Assembly: GCF_037392515.1 (NCBI RefSeq)
Contig: NC_090295.1
Location: 21,840,001 to 21,904,000, forward strand
Reading direction: 5' to 3'
Origin: Haliotis asinina
Taxonomy: Eukaryota; Mollusca; Gastropoda; Lepetellida; Haliotidae
Length of the DNA: 64,000 nt
Each line of letters starts with the position of its first letter. The first letter of the stretch is position 1. Position numbers and translations under genes: made by a program. Below, piece by piece: positions 55,301-63,814 of the stretch. Below the pieces are notes generated by a model. It was not told the DNA's origin and did no database searches. It saw nothing but the letters and a program-made list of their open reading frames with translations.

Positions 55301-58300
55301 AAGGTCGCTCATGGTTGTCCATGCTGATCAGGGCCGTTATTCGCGTTCGTAGCCCTAAGAATTCTTAACTTTGATCGTAAGCAATGTATTAAGAATGGGC
55401 ATAGGAACTTCGTAGGGTTACGAACGTTTCGAGAATAGCTAGTCTGGTCAGTTGCCTCTCACGACCAACATGGGTTGCTGCTGTTGGTCGCCGCTTGAAA
55501 CCTTCTGTTATCCAGGAACTATTCATTGACAGTCGTAGTGCCACCCGCCCTTTAGGATTAGGTGGTGATGTGAATTATCAGTGAACAGGTACCCGAAAGG
55601 ATGAGGTGCTATGGGGAAATATCATTGAAAAGGAACACGGGAGCATTAAGTGGCAATGTGAATTAACAGTGAAGAGGTACCCTGCTGGATGTCTTAATGT
55701 GAATTATCAGGGAATGGGTACTCGGTAGGAAGGGGTTGTGATTGCTGACCTAGCAGTGATGGGCAACAGAACTGAGAGCGACATTTGATGCATACTACAT
55801 TAACAGTTAATGATAAAATATATTTGCTGAATTGACTTTGACGCATTATAATCGGCTTGAAATAACAATGATATTCATAGTGATGACTCTACGCACAACT
55901 GGCTTCCCTCAGTCAATACCTGTGTTTGTTTCAGGCTATTCCATGGCTAACATTGTCACGTTCAGCCTGTGTGGGTACCTATGCCTGATTCCGATTGATA
56001 ACGGTTGGCCCTTCATTTTTTATGTGTTTGGTGAGAATCTTGGTTTCCCTGGCATATACAGATGCTACCAGTTACAACTTTCTGTCGGTAATATAAACGG
56101 CAACTCATGATGATATAATATTTTTAAACTTTGTGTATTGGACCGTTGCCATTACATTCAGTAATCACATTGGATTCCCATGACTACACGATTCCATTTC
56201 GAAACTGGTCTGTTGTGTCATATGATAAATTTGTAATTGCACTTTCTCAGTACAGAACCGAATCATTTTGTGCAAGCCGCGGTGGCTGAGAGGGTTTGAT
56301 AGCCGAGTTTGTTTACTGGCGATCAGGTACCCTAGTCTGTGCGTGTGGGTTCGAATTGCGAAATGGATTCAACTAAACAAGTACTAGAATCTGTGTAATC
56401 CCAATTACATATATAATGTAAGCCACATTACATTCGTAGCCTAGTAGGCCACGCTGAAGACCCGGGTCGATTCCCCACATGGGTTCAGTGTGTGAAGCCC
56501 ATTTCTGGTGCCCGACCCCGTGATGTTGCTGGAATAGTGCTGAACGCGGCGTAAAAATAAAATCACTTTTCTCGTGGTGTGGCTGTTGTGTTGAGGCGGA
56601 ATCCCACAACATTCACCGGCTCACAGCACTAAGGTGAAGCGTCGTTGTTATATTAAAGGGGGTTGTGCTATTCTGTGGGCTTTGACTTGGATGTACGTTG
56701 CCACCAATACTCCAGAGAAAAACACACGGATATCCCCGGAGGAACTGACCTACATTAAAACACACAGAACTGGACCCGACAACCGCAGGGTAAGCTCTAA
56801 TTCAAGGTCTTCATAGAATTATAGTTAATAGTTAGCTCGGTAACACAGCGGACCCTCATTAGTCCTCACAAATGCTAGACTCACTCACTCTCTGTCATTT
56901 ATTCTTTCAGGACAGAAAAATCCCGTGGTTGACTTTCGTTCGAAGCAAATCTGTCTGGGCCTATCTTGCCGTCTTTGTCACTCATAATTTGAACAGTACA
57001 GTTATCTTCAGTTATCTGCCTTCCTACATGGATACAGTTCTGCAATTCGACATCGATGAGGTTAGTGATGTATTTTTTTAGGTTGCAGAATTTGAATGTA
57101 GTTTTCGACAAGATGCATGATGTCATTTAATTTTGTCACTGTACCGGCATTATAAGCAGGGCTGAAGAAAAAATGAAAGAGCACAAAACTGATTTACAAC
57201 AATTCTTATTTAGGCCATTGTTATGTGTGTAAAGGGCTAGAAATGGTCTTCAGCAACCGATGCATGTCCTTAAAGGCAACTAATGGGATAGGCTGGTCAG
57301 ACTCGCTGACTTGGTTGCCATATGTCATCGTATCCCAGTTGCGTAGATCGATGTTCATGCTGTTGATCACTAGAGAGGCATCTAAAATCAGGAGAACCGA
57401 AATTAGTGTGTACAAATATGAAAATTCGATGAAGTAGATAAATAGGATCGGTGATGAGAAACACTCATTTTATTTGTGGCTTTATGTTAAGACTACGTTA
57501 GACAACCATCACCGTCACGTATCTCCTCCCACAGAACGGCCTCCTGTCCTCGCTGCCTTCCGCGACCCGCCTGATTGGTACCTTGATCTGGAGCTTTATC
57601 AGCGTCAGATTACAGCGCGTGACGTCAACGACCTTCACACGAAAGACCACGCAGAGTGCAGGTGTGCTGAAATACAGTCTTCCTGTTGTAAGAGGCGACT
57701 AAAGGCATCTGGTGATCAGGCTCGCTGACTCGATTGACGCCGTCATTGTATCCCATTTGCGTTGAACGATGCTCATACTGTTAATCACTAGATTGTCTGG
57801 TCCAGACTCGATTTTTTCAAACAATACCTTCATAATAGCTGGAGTGAGTGTGTGAGTTTTAGCCCTTTTTCCTTCAATATCATGGCAGGGACACCGGAAA
57901 TAGGCTTCCCACAGCGTACCCATGTGGGGAATCGAACCCTTGTATTCGACGTGACTAGGCTATCCCAAAGTATATATAGCTGGAATACTGCTGAGTGTGC
58001 CGTCAACAACAAACAAACAAACAAACACAGGTTGCTGAAGAACAATTCTGACCCGGATCTTCTTTGGTAAATTCATTTTCTCCTCATCAGAGGTATTTTG
58101 TTTCTAGGGCAATGGGGTAGTGGTTAAAGCGTTAACTTCTCACGTTGAATAGGCCCGGGTTCGATTCCCCTCATGGGTACAATATGTGAAGCCCATTTCT
58201 GGTGTTCACCACCGTGATATTGCTGACATATATTTCTAAACGGGGCGTAAAAGTGTACTCACTTTTTTCTAACTCCACTGTGTTGTGTAGGTTTCTTGTT

Positions 58301-59759
58301 GGCGGCAGTGCTCACAGTTTGTCTGTGTTATCTGACGGAGGGACAGGAATACGTCGCAGTAGCGCTGATCGCCGGTGTCACGATGTTCCACAGCGTCTCT
58401 GCAGTTGCTGGCTCCGTCAACCCCGTAGACCTGGCTCCACAGTGAGTGGGAGAATATGTCTGGCTGAGACTGTGGCTGAGGCTGTGACTGTGGCTGTGGC
58501 TGTGGCTGTGTTTGTATCTGTGACTGAGGCTGTAACTGAGACTGTGGCTGTGGCTGTGGTTGTATCTGTGACTGAGGCTGTAACTGAGACTGTGGCTGTG
58601 GTTGTATCTGTGACTATGGCTGTAACTGAGACTGTGGCTGTGGTTGTATCTGTGACTGTGGCTGTGACTGTATCTGTGACTGTGGCTGAGGCTGTGACTG
58701 TGGCTGTGGCTGTGGCTGTGGCTGTGGCTGAGGCTGAGGCTGTGGCTGTGGCTGAGGCTGTGGCTGTGGCTGTGGCTGAGGCTGAGGCTGAGACTGTGGC
58801 TGTGACTGTGCCTGAGGCTGAGGCTGTGGTTGAGGCTGAGGCTGTGACTGTGACTGTGACTGTGAGTGTGGCTGAGGCTGTGGCTGTGGCTGTGGCTGAA
58901 GCTGAGGCTGTAGTTGAGGCTGAGGCTGTGGTTGAGGTTGAGGCTGAGACTGTGGTTGAGGCTGAGGCTGTGGCTGTGACTGTGACTGTGAGTGTGGCTG
59001 AGGCTGTGGCTGTGGCTGAGGCTGAGGCTGTAGTTGAGGCTGAGGCTGAGGCTGTGGCTGTGGCTGTGGCTGAGGCTGTGGTTGAGGCTGAGGCTGTGAC
59101 TGTGGCTGTGACTGTGACTGTGACTGTGGCTGAGGCTGTGGCTGTATCTGTGACTGTGGCTGTGACTGTGGCTGTGAGTGTGGCTGTGACTGTGGCTGAG
59201 GCTGAGGCTGTGGCTGTGGCTGTGGCTGTGGCTGTGGCTGAGACTGTGGCTGTGACTGTGCCTGAGGCTGAGGCTGTGGTTGAGGCTGAGGCTGTGACTG
59301 TGGTTGTGACTGTGGCGGTGGCTGAGACTGAGACTGTGACTGTGACTGAGGCTGAGGCTGTAGTTTTCACTAAACCACGCCCTTGCTCCTGTATGTCAAA
59401 GATGTTGCGAAACACGCATCTACGTTTGTAAACGACTCATTCACACAGAGAATGAGCTCGAAGCAGTTAAAGCAAACGGGTACAAAATAATGATATTGAT
59501 TTAATATTACCTCACACTCTATTATATTGTGTCACTACTGAAATATAAACTGGATCACTCACGTTGCAATGTGTAAAACAACTGAAATCTGAAAGTAATA
59601 ACTTATTTCACTGTCCACAGGTATGCATCGTTCATATCATCAGTAGGGATGACTTCAGCCTTCATATCCATGTCCCTTGGTCCCATGGTCGTGTCCTACT
59701 TGATTCCAGAGGTATATCTTTACATCATCATTATCAATATCATCATTATAATCGCCGTT

Positions 59760-59795
<36 letters not shown>

Positions 59796-60520
59796 GCCAT
59801 CTCCGTTGTCATCATCAGCATCACTATCAGCATCAGCATCACCATCATCATCAGCATCATCATCGTTGTTATCGACATCTTCATCGTTGTTATCGTCATC
59901 TTCATCGCCGTTGTTATTTGCTATCATCGCCGTTGTTATCGTCATCATAAGCGCCATTATCGTCATAATCATCATTGTCGTTGTCATCATCGCCATCGCC
60001 GTCGTTATCATCATCATCATCACAATCGTCCTTGTTATATTATTCTTTATAGATTAATATGAAGACATGCAACAAGGGAAGTTTGAATGATCCTGCAGTC
60101 TCGTCATGTCATACAGGAGGCACCAAACCAAGGCCACCGACAGCAATGGGAGGTGGGACGACAGTGTACTTGGGATGCATTCTCATTACAATGTCCATTG
60201 TTATTATTATTAGAATTATTGTTATTATATTTCAGAGAACACGAGAACAGTTTGCGACGGTATTCTACATCATTGCTGCTGTCTATGTCGTCGCAGCGTT
60301 GATATTTGTGTTTTTTGGAAGTGGAGAAATTCAACCTTGGGCTCAGAACTCGGACAGAATCACAGATCTTGAAATTGCCGAGTCAAGCACAAAAGGCGAA
60401 GTTAACAGTGCATACGTTAGTGATATGGCGGGGTCAGTGCAAGGGGCAGTTGCAGGGGCAGATGGGATGGGGATTGGAAGGGGCGGAGACGGGGCTGTAA
60501 GAATAACTCCAGTCAAGTGA
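49322..60520 (+). CDS. SLC17-like (sialin/VGLUT family) membrane transporter
   Basis: Exons: 49322-49352 (inferred), 50838-51142, 52065-52304, 54791-54878, 55935-56030, 56659-56789, 56911-57060, 57535-57661, 58291-58441, 59621-59711 and 60236-60520. They total 1695 nt, 564 aa, with all phases consistent and TGA at 60518. It has twelve probable membrane helices. An extended loop after helix 1 carries NYT, NSS and NIT sequons, as in SLC17 proteins. Family matches include RRFGAK before helix 3, WSPSHETQQ after helix 4, NGLLSSLP before helix 8, and the end VFYIIAAVYVVAALIFVFFG...GEIQPWA, which closely parallels sialin. The helix-4 Arg is kept (VVCRLCIG), but the usual QG..EG motif after it is replaced by IGFCLGF. 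The transported anion therefore cannot be assigned. The Gly-rich tail is not family-typical. Exon 1 (MSSVEQAASE plus one base) rests only on phase and a GTATGT donor. Confidence 0.88.
49452..49505. mobile_element. MITE family M2, half copy
   Basis: CATTAATGTATGGCACTTAC, GACTGTCTTAGCACTAAGAG, AGCTTCGAAAATCT match the right half of 29591-29692. The left arm is missing. Confidence 0.5.
50640..50766 (-). repeat. SINE family A, reverse, partial
   Basis: GGTCTTCACTCATTGTACCC, ATGTGGGGAATCGAGTCC, CAGCGTGACGAGAGGACGC, TTTAACTATTGGGCTATCCC. The tail is mostly lost. Confidence 0.85.
51282..51562 (+). repeat. SINE family B, forward, full length (reference copy)
   Basis: GACCTGTAAAGGTCCGGGTT; AGAAAAAGGCCTTCAGCAAC; GTGAGAGGCGACTAACGGGT; TTGCTGACTTGGTTGACACG; TCACTGGATTGTCTGGTCCA; GAATACTGTTGAGTGCGGCG; then repeated CTCA. 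The head lacks a convincing B box. Confidence 0.93.
51642..51799 (-). repeat. SINE family A, reverse, full length with target duplication
   Basis: All parts are present in reverse: TTTTACGCCGCTTTTAGCAA, CGGCGGGGGACATCAGAAAA, GTGGGGAATCGAACCCGGG, CGCTTTAACCACTAGACTAC, CCCACCGCC. It is bounded by ACTTGCAGTTTAA at 51626-51638 and again at 51798-51810, a 13-bp perfect target-site duplication. Confidence 0.95.
52455..53530 (-). mobile_element. Decayed Tc1/mariner-type DNA transposon
   Basis: Read on the minus strand. A helix-turn-helix part (53493 to about 53076) contains GKSGSEAGKITGI and SKKTIQRRLHENGFHRR, which is Tc1-typical. A catalytic part (about 53090 down to 52540) has FSDET, then FQDDNCPVH, then PQSPDCN..LENV, the D, D and E regions of Tc1. 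Stops and frame breaks interrupt it, and an A/C-rich tract (52798-52952) replaces the middle, so it is dead. The ends share AAGTACT-containing words that may be remnants of inverted repeats; the borders are approximate. It sits in an intron of the SLC17-like gene. Confidence 0.85.
52798..52952 (+). repeat. A/C-rich simple sequence (AAAAC, CAAA)
   Basis: Low-complexity AAC/AAAAC units inside the dead Tc1 copy. It is likely expanded after insertion, since both transposase halves continue on either side. Confidence 0.85.
54655..54725 (+). repeat. 30-bp tandem repeat, 2.4 copies
   Basis: GGCATTCACTGTGACATATG begins at 54655, 54685 and 54715; the copies are identical. Confidence 0.95.
55005..55187 (-). 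repeat. SINE family B, reverse
   Basis: CGAATCTGGAGCAGACAGTG, CAACAGCATGAGCATCGATT, GAGCCTGACCACCCGATCCT, TTACGACAAGCATGGGTTGC, TGAAGACCAATTTTAACCC. Confidence 0.85.
55331..55438 (+). mobile_element. Palindromic MITE family M1, copy 2
   Basis: GCGTTCGTAGCCCTAAGAAT on the left; GTAGGGTTACGAACGTTTCG on the right. It aligns with the reverse complement of 3337-3448 along its full length. Confidence 0.7.
56275..56395 (+). repeat. SINE family C, forward, second copy
   Basis: AGCCGCGGTGGCTGAGAGGG, TTTGATAGCCGAGTTTG, GGCGATCAGGTACC, a B box in GTGGGTTCGAATTGCG, ending CTAGAATCTGTGTAA. Confidence 0.6.
56438..56572 (+). repeat. SINE family A, forward, head-truncated
   Basis: AAGACCCGGGTCGATTCCCC, ATGGGTTCAGTGTGTGAAGC, GTGATGTTGCTGGAATAGTG, CGCGGCGTAAAAATAAAATC. 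Confidence 0.88.
57222..57372 (+). repeat. SINE family B, forward, 3'-truncated
   Basis: GTAAAGGGCTAGAAATGGTC, TTCAGCAACCGATGC, GACTCGCTGACTTGGTTGCC, GTTCATGCTGTTGATCACTA; it stops before the tail. It lies in the intron 57061-57534. Confidence 0.8.
57680..58022 (+). repeat. SINE family B, forward, split by a nested SINE A
   Basis: The 5' part (GTTGTAAGAGGCGACTAAAG to CATAATAGCTGGA) runs to 57842. The 3' part resumes at about 57968 with ATAGCTGGAATACTGCTGAG and ends in CAAA repeats. ATAGCTGGA occurs on both sides of the insert, as expected for a target duplication. Confidence 0.85.
57843..57967 (-). repeat. SINE family A, reverse, nested in SINE B
   Basis: GTGAGTGTGTGAGTTTTAGC, ATCATGGCAGGGACACCGGA, ACCCATGTGGGGAATCGAAC, CGACGTGACTAGGCTATCCC. 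Slightly shortened at its head. Confidence 0.88.
58027..58062 (-). repeat. SINE family B head fragment, reverse
   Basis: CACAGGTTGCTGAAGAACAA then TTCTGACCCGGATCTTC is the reverse of the B head. Confidence 0.6.
58112..58262 (+). repeat. SINE family A, forward, full length
   Basis: GGCAATGGGGTAGTGGTTAA, GCCCGGGTTCGATTCCCCTC, GGTACAATATGTGAAGCCCA, ACGGGGCGTAAAAGTGTACT, ending just before exon 9 of the SLC17-like gene. Confidence 0.92.
58461..59365 (+). repeat. Hexanucleotide-based array (GGCTGT/GGCTGA/GACTGT), about 150 units
   Basis: An uninterrupted 0.9-kb run of 6-bp units GRCTGT or GRCTGA, beginning about 20 bp after a splice donor of the SLC17-like gene. Longer words repeat, for example GTGACTGTGCCTGAGGCTGA near 58802 and 59250, so blocks have been duplicated. 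The G/T-rich and C/A-rich strands are sharply asymmetric. Long open frames exist on both strands only because the period is a multiple of three. Confidence 0.95.
59712..60235 (+). other. Last intron of the SLC17-like gene
   Basis: GTATAT donor and TTTCAG acceptor. Two thirds is the ATC tract; the rest is unique. Confidence 0.85.
59720..60050 (+). repeat. ATC/CAT-rich trinucleotide tract
   Basis: A pure ATC run at about 59763-59800, then interrupted ATC/GTC/GTT triplets to about 60050. It lies in the intron just after the exon ending at 59711. Confidence 0.92.
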
Positions 60521-60648
60521 TTATAAGTCGTGCAATGGAACTACATGTGGGAGAGCTTAAAGTCCCTGTCTACGACGGAACCCGCGAACACAGATGGGAG
60601 AGTGACAGACAGACTAACATCTGGTCTTGAAATGAACATATTTTACAG

Positions 60649-60654
60649 AATAAA
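60649..60654 (+). other. SLC17-like gene polyadenylation signal
   Basis: AATAAA, 129 bp after the stop codon. This implies a short 3'UTR. Confidence 0.65.
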
Positions 60655-60797
60655 ACTCTTCCTAAATTATGTACTTAAATTATGATACAAAGGATCCCAG
60701 AGACCTTTTTAATTTTCCGAAACTGAAGCTGTGGTAATCTGGACTTGCTACATATTCTAGACTTCAAGGTCTGTATTGGGTATATTTATTTCAAGGT

Positions 60798-60962
60798 CTG
60801 GTGACTGAGTATGGTTTTAAGGCGCTTTAGCAACATTCCAGAAATGACACAGCAATGAACACCAGCAATTGGCTTCACACGCTGTATCCATGTAGGGGAT
60901 CCATCCCGGGTCGTCGGCGTGACGAGCGAACGCTTTAACCACAAGGCTACCCCACCGCCCAT
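60798..60962 (-). repeat. SINE family A, reverse, full length
   Basis: TGACTGAGTATGGTTTTAAG, TGGCTTCACACGCTGTATCC, GTCGGCGTGACGAGCGAACG, CTTTAACCACAAGGCTACCC, CACCGCCC. Confidence 0.9.
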
Positions 60963-61369
60963 CTGAATGACAGACTAGGGAGTACACCAAGGATTGTATA
61001 CGTAGTCGGACAGGATTCGAACCCATCTGACTGGCGTTCCTGTGTTGTGCCATATTATCACACATTGTAGGATAGTATACAGAAGTAGTGCGTCTCATAT
61101 AGACATTGTGTTCATGTGTTACCTTAATGAAGCAGATATGTGTTCATGTGTTTTTTAATTTTCCAAGAATTTGATTTCAAATACAATGATAAGTATGTGG
61201 AACAACTACATGTGGAATTGGGATTCGTGGTATTTTGGGAGCTGAACGTACAGTCTTCCGTCTATTGGTGTTCACGACAGACAGACAGACATACAGATAG
61301 ATAAATAAACTAGCACCTGTTGTTTTACCTAAAACAAAGCCATCATGTACGTAAAGTCTTTTTGCTGTA

Positions 61370-61427
61370 GTGAGTGAGAGTGTTAACGAGCGAACGCTTT
61401 AACCACTTGTCCTCCCCACCGCCCTCT
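61370..61427 (-). repeat. SINE family A, reverse, internally deleted
   Basis: GTGAGTGAGAGTGTTAACGA joins the tail directly to the head (GCGAACGCTTTAACCACTTG, CCCCACCGCCC). The body is absent. Confidence 0.75.
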
Positions 61428-61437
61428 TAGCTCCTTT

Positions 61438-61680
61438 GAGAGTGAGTTTAGGTTTTACGCCGTTCTCAGCAATGTTTCAGCTACATGGCGTCGGTCTGTA
61501 TATAACCGAGTCTGGACCAGACAGTCCAGTGATCAACAGCATGAGTATCGATCTGCACAACTGGGAACCGATGACATGTGTCAAACAACACAGCGATCCT
61601 GACCACCCGATTCCGTTTGTCGCCTCTTACGACAAGCATTGGATAGTGGAGATCAGTTCTAACCAGGACCTACTTCTTTG
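61438..61680 (-). repeat. SINE family B, reverse, near full length
   Basis: GAGAGTGAGTTTAGGTTTTA, CGAGTCTGGACCAGACAGTC, GATCAACAGCATGAGTATCG, CTGACCACCCGATTCCGTTT, CGCCTCTTACGACAAGCATT, GAGATCAGTTCTAACC. Confidence 0.9.
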
Positions 61681-61717
61681 AGAAAATGAAAAGAGGTTAA
61701 CAACCTCAATTTCAGAT

Positions 61718-61908
61718 TAGTGAGTGAGTGAGTGAGTTTCACACTGCTTTTAGCAATATTCCTACAATATCATGACGGCTGACACATGCAAGACCCAAGT
61801 TCGATTCCCCACATGGGCACAATGTGTGAAGCCTATTTCTGGAGTCCCCCGCCGTGATATTGCTGGGATGTTGCTAAACGCGGCGCAAAACGACAGTCAC
61901 TCTGTCAC
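61718..61908. repeat. SINE family A, inverted tail piece joined to a forward 3' part
   Basis: 61718-61785 is a reverse tail (GAGTGAGTGAGTGAGTTTCA, TTTTAGCAATATTCCTACAA). From about 61788 a forward element runs from the B box (CCCAAGTTCGATTCCCCACA) to GGCGCAAAACGACAGTCACT. The two arms can fold back. Confidence 0.8.
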
Positions 61909-62076
61909 AATTAACACGCACCTAAATTTGCTTAATCTTGCTGTAACGAACTAAAGTGTGTGGCTCCTCGACTTCGTTACAGCCGGACTAAGACAAATGA
62001 GTGATTTGACATGCACATTGAAGCCTTGGGGTTGAAACTGGGTCTTCATCGTGACGTGCTGACACTTTCACAGCAC

Positions 62077-62374
62077 GGCTATCACAGATACACATACCAT
62101 ATGTAAACCCTCTTGGATTATGACACTTATTACACCATGGCTATCACAGATACACATACCATATGTAAACCCTCTTTGATTATGACACTTTTTACACCAC
62201 GGCTATCACAGATACACATACCGTATGTAAACCCTCTTGGATTATGACACTTTTTACACCACGGCTATCACAGATACACATACCATATGTAAACCCTCTT
62301 TGATTATGACACTTTTTACACCACGGCTATCACAGATACACATACCGTATGTAAACCCTCTTGGATTATGACGC
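62077..62374 (+). repeat. 62-bp satellite, about five copies
   Basis: GGCTATCACAGATACACATA starts at 62077, 62139, 62201, 62263 and 62325, exactly 62 bp apart. Diagnostic bases alternate (CCATATG with CTTTG, CCGTATG with CTTGG), so copies 2-3 and 4-5 form a 124-bp dimer repeat. Confidence 0.95.
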
Positions 62375-62579
62375 ACTGGTAACCCTAGCTATGGTATTTT
62401 TTAACCTTCGTGACATAGTTAATATTGAAGATGTTAACGCAACGCGTGTGACCATGTGGTAACCATATTGCATGAGCATTTGGCATTTTTATTTTTTTGG
62501 CATATTTTTAATATTTAGTACTTTTCTAGCATGAGGATGGATATGATATATTTTTGCTTCTTTTGTTTCTTTTCTTGAA

Positions 62580-62739
62580 AGAGTGAGTTGGGTTTTATAC
62601 GGCTTTTAGCAATATTCCAGCAATATCACGGCGGGAATCACCAGCAATAGGCTTCACACACTGTACTAATGTGGGGAATCGAACCCGTGTCTCCGGCGTG
62701 ACGAGCGAACGCTTTAACCACTAAGCCACACCACCGTCC
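62580..62739 (-). repeat. SINE family A, reverse, full length
   Basis: AGAGTGAGTTGGGTTTTATA, AATATTCCAGCAATATCACG, TGGGGAATCGAACCCGTGTC, CGACGAGCGAACGC region, TTTAACCACTAAGCCACACC. Confidence 0.92.
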
Positions 62740-62799
62740 CTTTCTTGAAAGTGAGCTTCAGAATAAAACGGTTCCATTATTGTCACTTTCAGCATAAAT

Positions 62800-62918
62800 G
62801 TTTTGAGATTCGGGTTCGATTCCCCATATTGGTACAATATGTCAAGCCCATCCCCGCTGCGAAATTGCTGGAAAATTGCTAAAAGCGGGCTAAAACTTAA
62901 ATCATACACCCACTCACT
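62800..62918 (+). repeat. SINE family A, forward, head-truncated
   Basis: GATTCGGGTTCGATTCCCCA, TGGTACAATATGTCAAGCCC, AAATTGCTGGAAAATTGCTA, AAAGCGGGCTAAAACTTAAA, CCCACTCACTC. Confidence 0.88.
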
Positions 62919-63384
62919 CTTGCACTTCTTTTTGCAAACAAACGACCTAGCTCTTCTATCCGTGCCTGTGTATCGGCAATACAGTTAACTACAGCTGTGA
63001 ACAGAAAGAGAATATTAGTTCTGTTAAACCGTAGTCCATGTGCATTTTAATTAAAATATAAAACAAATATCAGGAATAAAGTAAAGGATTCTATAAAATC
63101 TGGTTTATTTTATGTTTATCACCTCTTTGTACAATTTCTCGCATTTTCCATTTGCGAATATAGCGTCACTCGTATGCGTATCTTCACAGATTATCTGCAC
63201 GGTTCTCTAAATGCGGTCAACCCACATGCCGCCCTTATTTGTTGTTAGAAATAATACTACTCGGTAAGAAACACCCCTCCCAGTTCGTTACATCCGTCTT
63301 TATAAGTGTGTTCGATTTAAGCTTAGACGTCCCTCACCCACACCCACCCCCCAACCTCGTGTCAATGCGCCAATACCCCCAAGG

Positions 63385-63674
63385 CAGCAGTGGAGTGCGA
63401 GAAGGTAAATTGTTGAGGCACAGTGAATGCATGGATGCTTCCTCATAACATCGTCGTCAAAGCGTAGTTTTATTTGTTTTTTATGTTTTATTTATTTTTA
63501 TTTACTTATTTATTTATTTATTTTTTTGCTTTCTCTCCCGTGTCAGTAATTTACGGCTGCTAGGGTGGCTGTGGAGAGCGAGAAGGTAAACTGTTGAGGC
63601 TAGGTGTATGCACTGGTGTGTTGTGAATGCACGGACACTTCCTAATAACATTCATCCGCACGGTCGTCAAAGAG
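63385..63674 (+). repeat. Imperfect ~90-bp direct duplication around a T-rich spacer
   Basis: GAGAAGGTAAATTGTTGAGG (63398) and GAGAAGGTAAACTGTTGAGG (63580) head two similar stretches, both continuing through GAATGCA, CTTCCT and ATAACAT to CGTCGTCAAAG or CGGTCGTCAAAG. Confidence 0.75.
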
Positions 63675-63814
63675 GGCAGTCACCTGACACAAAGTCCTTA
63701 CACAGCCCTTTGGAATTGTACATGCCTGGCAATATGAGTGCAAAAATATCTGATGGCGCAAAATGTAAGTAAGCCTTTTCGCTTGTTTTTTTTATTATTT
63801 TTCTACTTTTGAAA

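Larger units (their letters stand above)
54879..55934 (+). other. Intron of the SLC17-like gene
   Basis: It contains a reverse family B SINE (55005-55187), MITE M1 (55331-55438) and a weak B-head remnant near 55450-55490. Confidence 0.75.
56031..56658 (+). other. Intron of the SLC17-like gene
   Basis: Filled in its second half by a family C SINE (56275-56395) and a family A SINE (56438-56572). Confidence 0.8.
57662..58290 (+). other. Intron of the SLC17-like gene, filled with SINEs
   Basis: Nearly every base belongs to SINE copies: family B 57680-57842 continuing at 57968-58022, a family A inside it (57843-57967), a B head fragment (58027-58062) and a forward family A (58112-58262). Confidence 0.85.

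Noticed and set aside
58202-59431. A 409-codon plus-strand frame and a 332-codon minus-strand frame in the hexanucleotide array
   Set aside because: The repeat period is a multiple of three, so stops are absent by construction. The true exon 58291-58441 is read in another frame, and retained-intron reading meets TGA at once.
59564-60062. His-, Ile- and Asp-rich frames over the ATC tract
   Set aside because: Triplet-repeat artefacts inside an intron; only 59621-59711 is coding, in a different frame from the repeats.
62077-62374. CRISPR-like regular array
   Set aside because: There are no unique spacers: the full 62 bp repeats, and this is animal nuclear DNA. It is a satellite.
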